Shown one piece after another: positions 1-6,095 of a stretch of DNA of 8,100 nt. The notes beneath the pieces are model-generated. The model was not told where the DNA came from. It saw only the letters and a program-made list of their open reading frames with translations, and made no database searches. Origin of the DNA: an uncultured Clostridia bacterium (GTDB lineage: Bacteria; Bacillota; Clostridia; Christensenellales; UBA1242); assembly GCA_934749845.1 (NCBI GenBank), contig CAKVHQ010000029.1, positions 1-8,100 of the forward strand, written 5' to 3'. Both the position numbers and the translations under genes were made by a program. Numbering within the stretch: position 1 is the first letter of the stretch; each line of letters begins with the position of its first letter.

Positions 1-12
1 ACCTCGTTTCTT

Positions 13-76
13 GGGGGTCTGGGGTACTCCCCAGCAAGCATTTTTGCCGGGAGTGGCTACACTCCCTATGCTTGCT
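13..76. other. Cluster of nested inverted repeats, possible oriT-like or recognition structure
   Basis: Three inverted repeats are packed together. CTGGGG (19-24) pairs with CCCCAG (29-34) around a TACT loop. AGCAAGCAT (33-41) pairs perfectly with ATGCTTGCT (68-76). Inside the latter, GGGAGTG (49-55) pairs with CACTCCC (60-66) around a GCTA loop. A G-rich run (13-17) precedes them. There is no T-run after the stems, so this is not an ordinary terminator. Multiple stacked hairpins in a non-coding stretch resemble relaxase recognition regions of clostridial mobile elements. That reading is inference; no relaxase or MobC gene is in the window. The + frames crossing it are open for only about 26-36 codons from the edge, so a gene tail cannot be strictly excluded, but the repeats explain the sequence better. 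Confidence 0.4.
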
Positions 77-145
77 CTGTAAGTTCTCTCCTAGACCGTA
101 CCCTCTACTAATACTACAATTCAAAGCCTGTCTTTTGGCTACATC

Positions 146-174
146 TTGACTGTGATGCAAAAATAAAGTATCAT
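146..174 (+). promoter_or_regulatory. Sigma-A type promoter of the AraC-family regulator gene
   Basis: TTGACT (146-151) is a 5/6 match to the -35 consensus, and TATCAT (169-174) is a 5/6 match to the -10 consensus. The spacer is exactly 17 bp. Transcription would start near 181, leaving a short leader of about 36 bases before the regulator start codon. TTTTGGCT (133-140) just upstream of the -35 differs by one base from the TTTTGGGT repeats in front of the transporter operon, so weak autoregulation is conceivable but not shown. Confidence 0.7.
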
Positions 175-197
175 AATTAGCGCATACTAACCAAAAT

Positions 198-211
198 GGG
201 AGGTGAACCTC
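198..211 (+). promoter_or_regulatory. Ribosome-binding site that places the regulator start at 217
   Basis: GGGAGGTGA (198-206) is a strong Shine-Dalgarno sequence. It lies after the ATG at 196 and ten bases before the ATG at 217, so it can only serve the second one. GAGG (200-203) can also pair with CCTC (208-211) across a TGAA tetraloop, so a small hairpin could partly hide the site. That is a weak four-pair stem and may mean nothing. Confidence 0.65.
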
Positions 212-216
212 ATCCT

Positions 217-1197
217 ATGACGCATGGAAGTCACTATCTTGGTAAGCTATACAACGACCTGATAGCCAATTCGCCCCAAACGATCTCAATGGATATTCCG
301 TCTGATATGGGGAAAGGACGAATTGCTCAGACCCAAATCAAGCACGGCATCATCTTTTCGGATTGGCAAATGTGTTATCAGTCGGATATGAATGTACAGG
401 GGACCGTCAGTAAAGATTATATGCAGATTATCTTCTGCCTGAATGATGGAATCTCTTGGGGCATCATGGATGAAAAGCGTTCCATTACAATTCAAAAAAA
501 TGAATCCTGTATCTATGCGGGACATGGCGGAACTGAATATGCCTGCTATAAAAAGGATAGCAATTTTTCATTTAAGAGTATAAAAATTCCGATTGCCTAT
601 TTCTCGCAGCTGCTTACGGATTATTTTGACGGGCAGGAAGCAACGGCTTACGAAAAGAAACTTCTTGATGGGATTTCAAAAGTTCCTGTAACCCCCATCA
701 TGGAACAAATTCTAGCGGAAACAAGCCAATTTACACAATACCGCGGAGGATTGGGCTACTTATATCTGGACGGAAAACTTCTGGAGCTATTGTCCATTTA
801 TTTAGGCGAAGTCCTTGAATTGGATATTCTGATGGGAAAAAATGTTTCCATGTCCAGAACGGAACGGACCGCCATTATGGAAGCAAAACGGATTATAGAC
901 AGTCAGCTTGCGTTTGCCCCCTCCTGTGAAGAACTGTCCCAACTGGTGCATTTAAGCACAACAAAGTTGACGCGCGGTTTTTCATCGTTTTACGGTATGC
1001 CTATTCATCAATATATAATTGAACAACGTTTGACACAGGCAGCACAGCTGCTATTAGAGGGGGACCGAAATGTAAGCGAGATTGCAGCAATCGTTGGCTA
1101 CGGAAAGCCCAGCAATCTTGCCGCCGCTTTCAAAAAGCGATATGGTGTAGCACCAAAGAACTACCGTGAAAGTCGGTTTGACACCCATAAAAAGTAG
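217..1197 (+). CDS. AraC-family transcriptional regulator, PchR/YbtA-like
   Basis: This encodes a 326-residue DNA-binding regulator, a usual length for two-domain AraC proteins. The start at ATG 217 is chosen because the Shine-Dalgarno at 198-206 lies downstream of the in-frame ATG at 196. The C-terminal region, about residues 214-321, is a typical AraC DNA-binding domain. Its first helix-turn-helix is around CEELSQLVHLSTTKLTRGF, and its second around NVSEIAAIVGYGKPSNLAAAF followed by the RYGVAPKNYR ending characteristic of the family. The N-terminal part of roughly 210 residues is a presumed ligand-sensing domain without a motif I can name. Regulators of this build (PchR, YbtA) activate siderophore uptake genes on binding the ferric siderophore. 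The gene immediately precedes a transporter operon with direct repeats at its promoter, so it is the obvious local activator. The family is certain; the ligand and the PchR/YbtA comparison are inference from context and general architecture. Confidence 0.93.
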   Translation: MTHGSHYLGKLYNDLIANSPQTISMDIPSDMGKGRIAQTQIKHGIIFSDWQMCYQSDMNVQGTVSKDYMQIIFCLNDGISWGIMDEKRSITIQKNESCIYAGHGGTEYACYKKDSNFSFKSIKIPIAYFSQLLTDYFDGQEATAYEKKLLDGISKVPVTPIMEQILAETSQFTQYRGGLGYLYLDGKLLELLSIYLGEVLELDILMGKNVSMSRTERTAIMEAKRIIDSQLAFAPSCEELSQLVHLSTTKLTRGFSSFYGMPIHQYIIEQRLTQAAQLLLEGDRNVSEIAAIVGYGKPSNLAAAFKKRYGVAPKNYRESRFDTHKK

Positions 1198-1208
1198 CTT
1201 CTGACTGT

Positions 1209-1237
1209 TTTTGGGTCAAAACGGGTAGGTTTTGGGT
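1209..1237 (+). promoter_or_regulatory. Direct-repeat operator, candidate AraC binding site
   Basis: TTTTGGGT occurs at 1209-1216 and again at 1230-1237. The start-to-start distance is 21 bp, two turns of the helix. A further GGGT at 1223-1226 puts GGGT at 1213, 1223 and 1234, all on nearly the same helix face. The second repeat ends on the first base of the -35 element at 1237. AraC-family activators commonly bind tandem half-sites about two turns apart, with the proximal one touching the -35. Within the first repeat, TTTTG (1209-1213) and CAAAA (1217-1221) also form a small inverted repeat. Binding by the regulator encoded just upstream is inference. Confidence 0.6.
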
Positions 1238-1265
1238 TGGATTTAATAATCTAAATTGATACAAT
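1237..1265 (+). promoter_or_regulatory. Transporter operon promoter with weak -35, likely activator-dependent
   Basis: TACAAT (1260-1265) matches five of six bases of the -10 consensus. Seventeen bp upstream lies TTGGAT (1237-1242), which matches only three of six -35 bases. A good -10 with a poor -35 overlapped by an upstream direct repeat is the classic layout of an activator-dependent promoter. The expected start site, about 1271-1273, falls inside the left arm of the following hairpin. This promoter would drive the S component and the genes after it. Confidence 0.6.
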
Positions 1266-1266
1266 T

Positions 1267-1310
1267 TGCGATGTGGTTAGTTTCAAATAACTGCATCGCA
1301 TTTTTATTTT
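1267..1310 (+). terminator. Intrinsic terminator after the regulator, embedded in the operon leader
   Basis: The arm at 1267-1279 (TGCGATGTGGTTA) pairs with the arm at 1288-1300 (TAACTGCATCGCA). This is a 13-pair stem with two G-T wobbles and an eight-base loop, followed at once by TTTTTATTTT. It looks like a rho-independent terminator for transcripts reading through from the AraC gene. The operon promoter just upstream should start near 1272, so its own transcripts would lack the first five or so bases of the left arm and could form only a weaker hairpin. It may therefore stop read-through while letting the regulated promoter pass, or it may act as an attenuator. Confidence 0.65.
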
Positions 1311-1335
1311 CTGATAAAAGCGAGGAGGCATAAGA

Positions 1336-1938
1336 ATGAAACAAAAGTTGAATGCGAAAGACTTTATTCTCATTGGTGTCCTGACGGCACTCATGTGGAT
1401 TATCTGCATGATTATCAGCACTATTATGAGCGTGGCTGGCCCGGTGACCAACGTGTTTTACCCGTCCGTTGTGGCTATTCCGAACGGCATTGTTATGATG
1501 CTTCTGCTGGCCAAAGTTCCGAAGAAAGGCGTGTTTACCATTTGTGCCGCAATTCAGGCTATCCTGTTCCTGCTGGTGGGTGCTTTCTGGTTCATTCCCA
1601 TCGGCTTGGTAATTGGCGGTGTCATCTGCGATTTCCTGATCATGGGCCGAAATGAAATCACAATGAAGTCCATGATGGCGGCCTATGCGCTGTTCAGTGC
1701 TATTTTTGCTTTTAGTGCTATCTGCCCCATCAAATTTCTTCAGAGTGCGTTTGTTGGCGCAATGGAGAAAAACAATATTGCCCCGGAGTACATTCAGGGA
1801 ATGCTCAATATCACTTCTGTTCCCATGCTGGTAGTCATTGTTGCTGCTGGACTGGTGGGCGGTCTGATTGGCGGATTCATCGGCCAGAAAGCATTGAAAA
1901 AGCATTTCATCAAGGCTGGACTCGTTTCCGTAAAATAA
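1336..1938 (+). CDS. ECF transporter substrate-binding S component, Trep_Strep/MptD family
   Basis: This is a 200-residue integral membrane protein, the usual size for S components of energy-coupling factor (ECF) transporters, which bind substrate in the membrane and hand it to the T-A-A motor. About six hydrophobic segments are visible, near residues 9-33, 39-59, 64-83, 87-103, 110-130 and 160-185. The start KLNAKDFILIGVLTALMW and the Gly-rich last helix (AAGLVGGLIGGFIG) before a Lys/His-rich tail are typical of the Trep_Strep group (Pfam Trep_Strep, TIGR02185, named MptD family by NCBI). The start is supported by GAGGAGG (1322-1328) seven bases upstream. T and A components follow on the same strand, so this is a complete dedicated ECF transporter. 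The substrate of this family is not established to my knowledge. A metal chelate or siderophore-like molecule is suggested here only by the neighbouring genes. Confidence 0.85.
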   Translation: MKQKLNAKDFILIGVLTALMWIICMIISTIMSVAGPVTNVFYPSVVAIPNGIVMMLLLAKVPKKGVFTICAAIQAILFLLVGAFWFIPIGLVIGGVICDFLIMGRNEITMKSMMAAYALFSAIFAFSAICPIKFLQSAFVGAMEKNNIAPEYIQGMLNITSVPMLVVIVAAGLVGGLIGGFIGQKALKKHFIKAGLVSVK

Positions 1939-1951
1939 CAAGAACGGCCCC

Positions 1952-2030
1952 CTGAAAATCCATCATACAAACGCAGGCAAACGGGCTGCCTGATTTCAGA
2001 GCGCGGGGCTGGAAGTAGTCCCGCGCTCTG
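1952..2030 (+). other. Structured RNA spacer between S and T genes
   Basis: This 114-base gap is the only sizeable one inside the operon. CAGAGCGCGGG (1997-2007) pairs perfectly with CCCGCGCTCTG (2020-2030) around a 12-base loop. Upstream, CAGGCA (1974-1979) pairs with TGCCTG (1987-1992). A third, longer-range pairing, CTGAA-A-ATC (1952-1960, one bulged A) with GATTTCAG (1992-1999), would enclose the small hairpin and overlap both it and the foot of the large one, so alternative folds are possible. No T-run follows; the T-component ribosome-binding site AAGGAGG (2039-2045) starts nine bases after the large stem. Likely roles are mRNA stabilisation or processing that tunes S against T-A expression. 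No known riboswitch class is recognised. Confidence 0.5.
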
Positions 2031-2052
2031 CTGTTGATAAGGAGGCATCAGA

Positions 2053-2826
2053 ATGGATGAAGCACAAATCAAACAAATTATTGAGCGACAGCCCCTTCAT
2101 GGAACTGCGCTTCTGGACCCGCGCTGCAAAATTCTTCTCTTAGTCTGTATCGGTTTTGTTAGCTATTTTCTGGCCGGAGAAGTGGTCAGTCTTGCGCTCA
2201 TGCTTGTTTATGGGCTGTTCATTACCTTGGGCAATGGCGGAAAATGGGCTGCAAAAATGATAATAACTTATATTATCGTGGCTTATCTTAATGCTTTGCT
2301 CCGCTATGTGCAAGTCCCGGTTTTGAGCGTGATTATGAGCGTATTTGGCGTGACCGTTCTAAAACTGATTCCCATTGTAATGATGGGGCTTTGGATATTG
2401 CGAACCACTTATATGGATGACTTGATGGTAGCTCTCCAAAGAATGCGGCTGCCGCAGGCTGTTACAATTCCGCTTGTGGTCATGTTCCGTTATATTCCTA
2501 CCCTACGGATTGAATATCGGCAAATCCGAAGCACAATGGATATTCGCGGTATCAGCGATACAGTGTGGAAGCGGGTATGTCACCCATTAGCAACCATAGA
2601 GTACATTTTGATACCGTTGCTGATGCGCTGCTTGAAAGTTACCGATGAACTGGCGGCCTCCGGCACAACGCGTGGTCTGGAATTGGAATGTAAGCGGTAT
2701 GCACTGCGCCCGATTCGTTTTGCATGGCCGGAAATTGTGGTATCACTGCTTGGTATCCTCTTTTTGGTCGGGCTGCTTTTTATTGACCAGACCCAAATCG
2801 GCAAAATCATTTTGTGGAGGGTATGA
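2053..2826 (+). CDS. ECF transporter transmembrane T component (CbiQ/EcfT family)
   Basis: This 257-residue membrane protein couples ATP hydrolysis by the A subunits to movement of the S component. The N-terminal LDPRCKILLL at residues 21-30 is the hallmark DPR-K start of CbiQ/EcfT proteins. Hydrophobic segments follow up to about residue 116, with a last one near 228-244. The two short coupling motifs that dock into the ATPases are visible as IRG at 164-166 (in TMDIRGIS) and TRG at 206-208 (in SGTTRGLE). They are variants of the usual A-R-G type motifs, with the key Arg kept in both. The start is supported by GGAGG (2041-2045) seven bases upstream. The stop ends two bases before the start of the ATPase gene, indicating coupled translation. 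The assignment is firm; substrate specificity lies with the S component. Confidence 0.9.
   Translation: MDEAQIKQIIERQPLHGTALLDPRCKILLLVCIGFVSYFLAGEVVSLALMLVYGLFITLGNGGKWAAKMIITYIIVAYLNALLRYVQVPVLSVIMSVFGVTVLKLIPIVMMGLWILRTTYMDDLMVALQRMRLPQAVTIPLVVMFRYIPTLRIEYRQIRSTMDIRGISDTVWKRVCHPLATIEYILIPLLMRCLKVTDELAASGTTRGLELECKRYALRPIRFAWPEIVVSLLGILFLVGLLFIDQTQIGKIILWRV
2816..2821 (+). promoter_or_regulatory. Ribosome-binding site that places the ATPase start at 2829
   Basis: GGAGGG (2816-2821) lies inside the last codons of the T-component gene. Three in-frame starts compete: GTG 2814 precedes the site, ATG 2823 is one base after it, and ATG 2829 is seven bases after it. Only 2829 has normal spacing, and the protein then begins MISFQNFSFRY, as ABC ATPases normally do. 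Confidence 0.75.
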
Positions 2827-2828
2827 CG

Positions 2829-4295
2829 ATGATCTCATTCCAGAATTTCAGCTTTCGTTATGAAGAAAGCAAAGATTTTACCCTCCGCGGCATTGATATG
2901 ACCGTACAGACGGGCGAGTTCATTCTTCTGACCGGGCGAAGTGGTTGCGGTAAAACAACTCTGATTCGCTCTCTCAATGGACTTATTCCACATTTTTACC
3001 CCGGCGAAATCAAAGGTGATCTGCTCATGGATGGGCGTTCACTTTTGGAAATGAAGCCCTCCGAACTGGCCGGACAGGTAGGAACTGTCTTTCAAGACCC
3101 CCGTTCCCAGTTTTTTATGACCGATACCACACGAGAATTGGCGTTCGGCTGTGAAAATCTCGGACTGGCCCGTGAGGAAACCATTGACCGGATTGCACGA
3201 GCCGCCAAAGAATTGGAGTTGGTCGAATACCTGAATCGAAGTATTTTTGCGTTATCCAGCGGAGAAAAACAGCAGATTGCGATTGGCTCTGTTTATGCGC
3301 TTGCCCCAAAGGTCTACATCTTTGATGAACCATCGGCCAATCTGGACTATGCCGCCACCAAACGGCTTGCTGAAATCATGGAAAAGCTCAAGAGTGCCGG
3401 CTATACCATTTTTGTAGTAGAACACCGCTTTTACTATCTGCGAGATTTGATTGACAGAGCTTTCCTGATACAGAACGGGAAAATTGAGCATGAGTTCACA
3501 AGGGAACAGTTTTGCTCTTTGCCCGAAGAAACACGAATTTCTTATGCTCTGCGGACCGCATACCCGGAACGTGATGCAGAGCATTATCAGGAAAAGCCGC
3601 ATTCTCAAAACCCCGCGCACTTTCTGGAAGTCCACGATTTAGGTTTTGCCTACAAGAAAGGGCCGGACGTATTCCGAAAAGTCAACTTTGAAGCTCATTC
3701 CGGGGACGTGATAGGTATTTTAGGCCATAATGGTGCCGGAAAAACAACGCTCCTGTCTATTCTGACTGGCCTGTTGAAACAGCGGCATGGAGAAATCTGT
3801 TTCGATGGAAAAAAGCTCACGCCTCGGCAGCGGCGGTCGCTTTCCTATCTTGTTATGCAGGATACAGACTATCAACTCTTTGCCAGCAGCGTGGAAGAAG
3901 AACTTTCCCTTGGGATGCAGGAAGATTGTAAAGAAAAAATAGATGCAGTATTGAACGCATTGGAGCTGTCGGACTATCGGGAAAGACACCCAGCATCGCT
4001 TTCGGGCGGTCAAAAACAGCGGGTCACCATCGGAGTGGCAATCGTAAAGGACAGCCCCATAATCTACTTCGATGAACCCACCAGTGGCTTGGATTATGAT
4101 TCTATGGTACGTGTCAGCAAGCTGATTGAACAGCTTTCCGATTCCGGGGTGATCGTGTTCGTGGTTTCCCATGATTTTGAATTTATTGTCCGTACCTGCA
4201 CAGAGGTTGTGCAGCTGGATGACGATGGAGCAATCCAAAATCAGCGGTTATCGCCAACGATTTTGAAATCTCTTTCTGAAAAATATTTCACATGA
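2829..4295 (+). CDS. ECF transporter A component: fused tandem ATPase (two ABC domains)
   Basis: This 488-residue cytoplasmic protein carries two complete ABC ATPase domains in one chain, replacing the separate A1 and A2 subunits of many ECF transporters. Domain 1 has Walker A GRSGCGKT (36-43), Q-loop VFQDPRSQF (about 87-95), signature LSSGEKQ (142-148), Walker B VYIFDEP (162-168) and switch His199. Domain 2 has Walker A GHNGAGKTT (299-307), Q-loop in VMQDTDYQLF (Gln344), signature LSGGQKQ (391-397), Walker B IIYFDEP (411-417) and switch His448. Both domains keep the catalytic Glu, so both sites look active. The first signature reads LSSGE instead of LSGGQ, an asymmetry that can occur in fused ECF ATPases. 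The start is taken at 2829 from ribosome-binding-site spacing. It follows the T gene by two bases and precedes the ABC pair by 15. It should energise the S and T proteins upstream. Confidence 0.93.
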   Translation: MISFQNFSFRYEESKDFTLRGIDMTVQTGEFILLTGRSGCGKTTLIRSLNGLIPHFYPGEIKGDLLMDGRSLLEMKPSELAGQVGTVFQDPRSQFFMTDTTRELAFGCENLGLAREETIDRIARAAKELELVEYLNRSIFALSSGEKQQIAIGSVYALAPKVYIFDEPSANLDYAATKRLAEIMEKLKSAGYTIFVVEHRFYYLRDLIDRAFLIQNGKIEHEFTREQFCSLPEETRISYALRTAYPERDAEHYQEKPHSQNPAHFLEVHDLGFAYKKGPDVFRKVNFEAHSGDVIGILGHNGAGKTTLLSILTGLLKQRHGEICFDGKKLTPRQRRSLSYLVMQDTDYQLFASSVEEELSLGMQEDCKEKIDAVLNALELSDYRERHPASLSGGQKQRVTIGVAIVKDSPIIYFDEPTSGLDYDSMVRVSKLIEQLSDSGVIVFVVSHDFEFIVRTCTEVVQLDDDGAIQNQRLSPTILKSLSEKYFT

Positions 4296-4310
4296 TAGGA
4301 GGTTGGAATT

Positions 4311-6095
4311 ATGTTCCAAAAAGTATTTGAATATGCCGGACCTCATAAAAAAGGCCTCTATGCTGCAACAGCCATCGTGCTGGTCAGTGTTCTGCTGGGT
4401 GTTCTGCCCTTTGTGCTGGCATATCAGGCAATTGCACCGCTGGTCATGGGGGAGGCCGTCACCGCTTCCTTTATCATCCAGCGTGTCGTACTGGTCTTGG
4501 TATGTCTGGTGCTACAAGCTCTTTTCTATGGATGGGGCCTGAATCTCTCTCATAAAGCAGCTTATGACACGCTGCTCCGTCTGCGGACGGCTCTGCAAAA
4601 ACGGTTTGAAAAACTTCCGCTGGGTATTATTCAGGACAAAGGCACAGGCACCGTGAAAAAGCTGTTCGTGGACGATGTAGACAGTCTGGAAGTTCTGTTG
4701 GCCCACTCTATGCCGGAGGGTATCGCCAACCTGATGGTTCCCATTGCAGTTTATGTGGCAATGTTCTTTGTGGACTGGAAGCTGGCGCTGTTATCTCTGG
4801 CATCCATTCCGCTTAGCTTAGTTGCCATGATGACGATGTATTCCGTCGGCATGAAGAAAATGGGACCTTACTATATGGCCGGGCAAAAAATGAACAATAC
4901 CATTATTGAGTACATCAACGGTATGGAAGTCGTCAAAGTTTTCAATAAAGACGCAGATTCTTACGAACGGTTCCGCAAAGATGTATCGGATTATCGGGAC
5001 TATACGCTGGCATGGTATAAGGCGGCATGGCCGTGGATGGCGATTTACAGCAGCCTGCTTCCTTGTACCATCATCCTGACCCTGCCTGTGGGCGCATGGT
5101 TTGTCCTCTGCGGCTGGTCAGTTCTGCCCAATTTGATTTTGGTACTGTGTCTTTCTTTGAGTATCGGTATGCCGCTGCTAAAATCTCTTGGCTTTCTGCC
5201 AACCATGCCACAGCTCAACTATAAAATCTCCGCACTAGAGCAGGTCTTGGATGCGCCGGAACTTCAGCAGACAAACGATGGATTTCATGGAATAGATGAC
5301 ACCATTACTTACGACCATGTTTCTTTCGCTTACCAGACCACACGGCCCGGCCCGGATGGAAAGCCCGCGGTGGTTGAAGATGAAGTTCTCCATGATATTT
5401 CCTTTACGGCAAAGGCTGGACAAAGAACTGCTCTTGTCGGTGAATCTGGCTCCGGCAAGAGCACCTTGGCAAAACTACTGATTCACTATTATGACCCGCA
5501 AAAAGGCAGCATTTCCATCGGCGGACAGAAACTTTGTGATATGAGCCTTGAAGCATTGAACAGTCGTATCTCTTATGTGGCGCAGGATCAGTATTTGTTT
5601 AATGCTTCTCTGCTGGAAAACATCCGGCTCGGTCGGCTGACTGCAACGGATGAAGAAGTAATAGAGGCCGCAAAGAAAGCTCAGTGTATGGAGTTCATTG
5701 AAAAACTTCCGCAGGGCATTCACTCCATGGCGGGCGATGCCGGAAAAATGCTCTCCGGCGGTCAACGTCAGCGTATTTCTCTGGCGCGGGCAATCTTAAA
5801 GGATGCCCCCATTGTGGTTCTTGATGAAGCAACGGCCTATGCTGACCCCGAAAATGAAGAAAAGATGGAAGCCGCCATTGCAGAACTTGTGAAAGGCAAA
5901 ACCCTTGTGGTGATTGCTCACAAACTGCCCGCCATTATGAATGCCGATCAGATTTGTGTCATCGACCACGGAAAATTGGTAGCAGCGGGTAAGCATCAGG
6001 ATTTGATTCACTCCTGCTCTGAATATCAGAAATTGTGGAAAGCTGCACAGAACAGTGCCGAATGGAAAGTACACACTGCAAAGGAGGGAGCCTAA
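4311..6095 (+). CDS. ABC half-transporter, exporter fold, YbtP/IrtA-like (permease-ATPase)
   Basis: This 594-residue half-transporter has an N-terminal six-helix membrane domain (segments near 17-38, 52-75, 139-155, 157-176, 243-262, 270-289) and a C-terminal ABC ATPase. Motifs are A-loop Tyr341, Walker A GESGSGKST (377-385), Q-loop Gln425, signature LSGGQ (481-485), Walker B IVVLDEA with Glu506, and switch His537. The D-loop region reads ATAYADPENE. An aromatic-A-D-P sequence here is what I remember from YbtP/IrtA-type siderophore importers, whereas most exporters read SxLD or SxVD. About 15 extra residues (342-356, TTRPGPDG-rich) separate the A-loop from the next strand. The start has TAGGAGG (4296-4302) eight bases upstream. 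The next gene begins right after its stop, so the two are very likely heterodimer partners. A drug or peptide exporter is the main alternative; the importer reading rests on context and the D-loop. Confidence 0.85.
   Translation: MFQKVFEYAGPHKKGLYAATAIVLVSVLLGVLPFVLAYQAIAPLVMGEAVTASFIIQRVVLVLVCLVLQALFYGWGLNLSHKAAYDTLLRLRTALQKRFEKLPLGIIQDKGTGTVKKLFVDDVDSLEVLLAHSMPEGIANLMVPIAVYVAMFFVDWKLALLSLASIPLSLVAMMTMYSVGMKKMGPYYMAGQKMNNTIIEYINGMEVVKVFNKDADSYERFRKDVSDYRDYTLAWYKAAWPWMAIYSSLLPCTIILTLPVGAWFVLCGWSVLPNLILVLCLSLSIGMPLLKSLGFLPTMPQLNYKISALEQVLDAPELQQTNDGFHGIDDTITYDHVSFAYQTTRPGPDGKPAVVEDEVLHDISFTAKAGQRTALVGESGSGKSTLAKLLIHYYDPQKGSISIGGQKLCDMSLEALNSRISYVAQDQYLFNASLLENIRLGRLTATDEEVIEAAKKAQCMEFIEKLPQGIHSMAGDAGKMLSGGQRQRISLARAILKDAPIVVLDEATAYADPENEEKMEAAIAELVKGKTLVVIAHKLPAIMNADQICVIDHGKLVAAGKHQDLIHSCSEYQKLWKAAQNSAEWKVHTAKEGA

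Noticed and set aside
1..111. Open + frame from the left edge (36 codons) as the tail of a gene
   Set aside because: It is short, has no recognisable sequence, and a second frame is also open for 26 codons here. The nested inverted repeats account for the composition better. It cannot be excluded without upstream sequence.
196..216. ATG at 196 as the start of the AraC-family regulator
   Set aside because: The Shine-Dalgarno sequence (198-206) lies after it, so it could not be used with that site. ATG 217 has normal spacing.
1243..1941. Long open frame of 232 codons on the - strand opposite the S component gene
   Set aside because: It is rich in His, Asn, Gln and Ser, as expected for the reverse of hydrophobic codons, has no supported start, and lies opposite a well-supported membrane protein gene.
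1997..2030. The 11-bp GC stem as an intrinsic terminator after the S gene
   Set aside because: No T-run follows the stem, and the T and A genes downstream show no promoter of their own, so it should be read through.
2814..2828. GTG 2814 or ATG 2823 as the start of the fused ATPase
   Set aside because: GTG 2814 precedes the ribosome-binding site and ATG 2823 lies one base from it. ATG 2829 has seven-base spacing and gives the usual ABC ATPase N-terminus.
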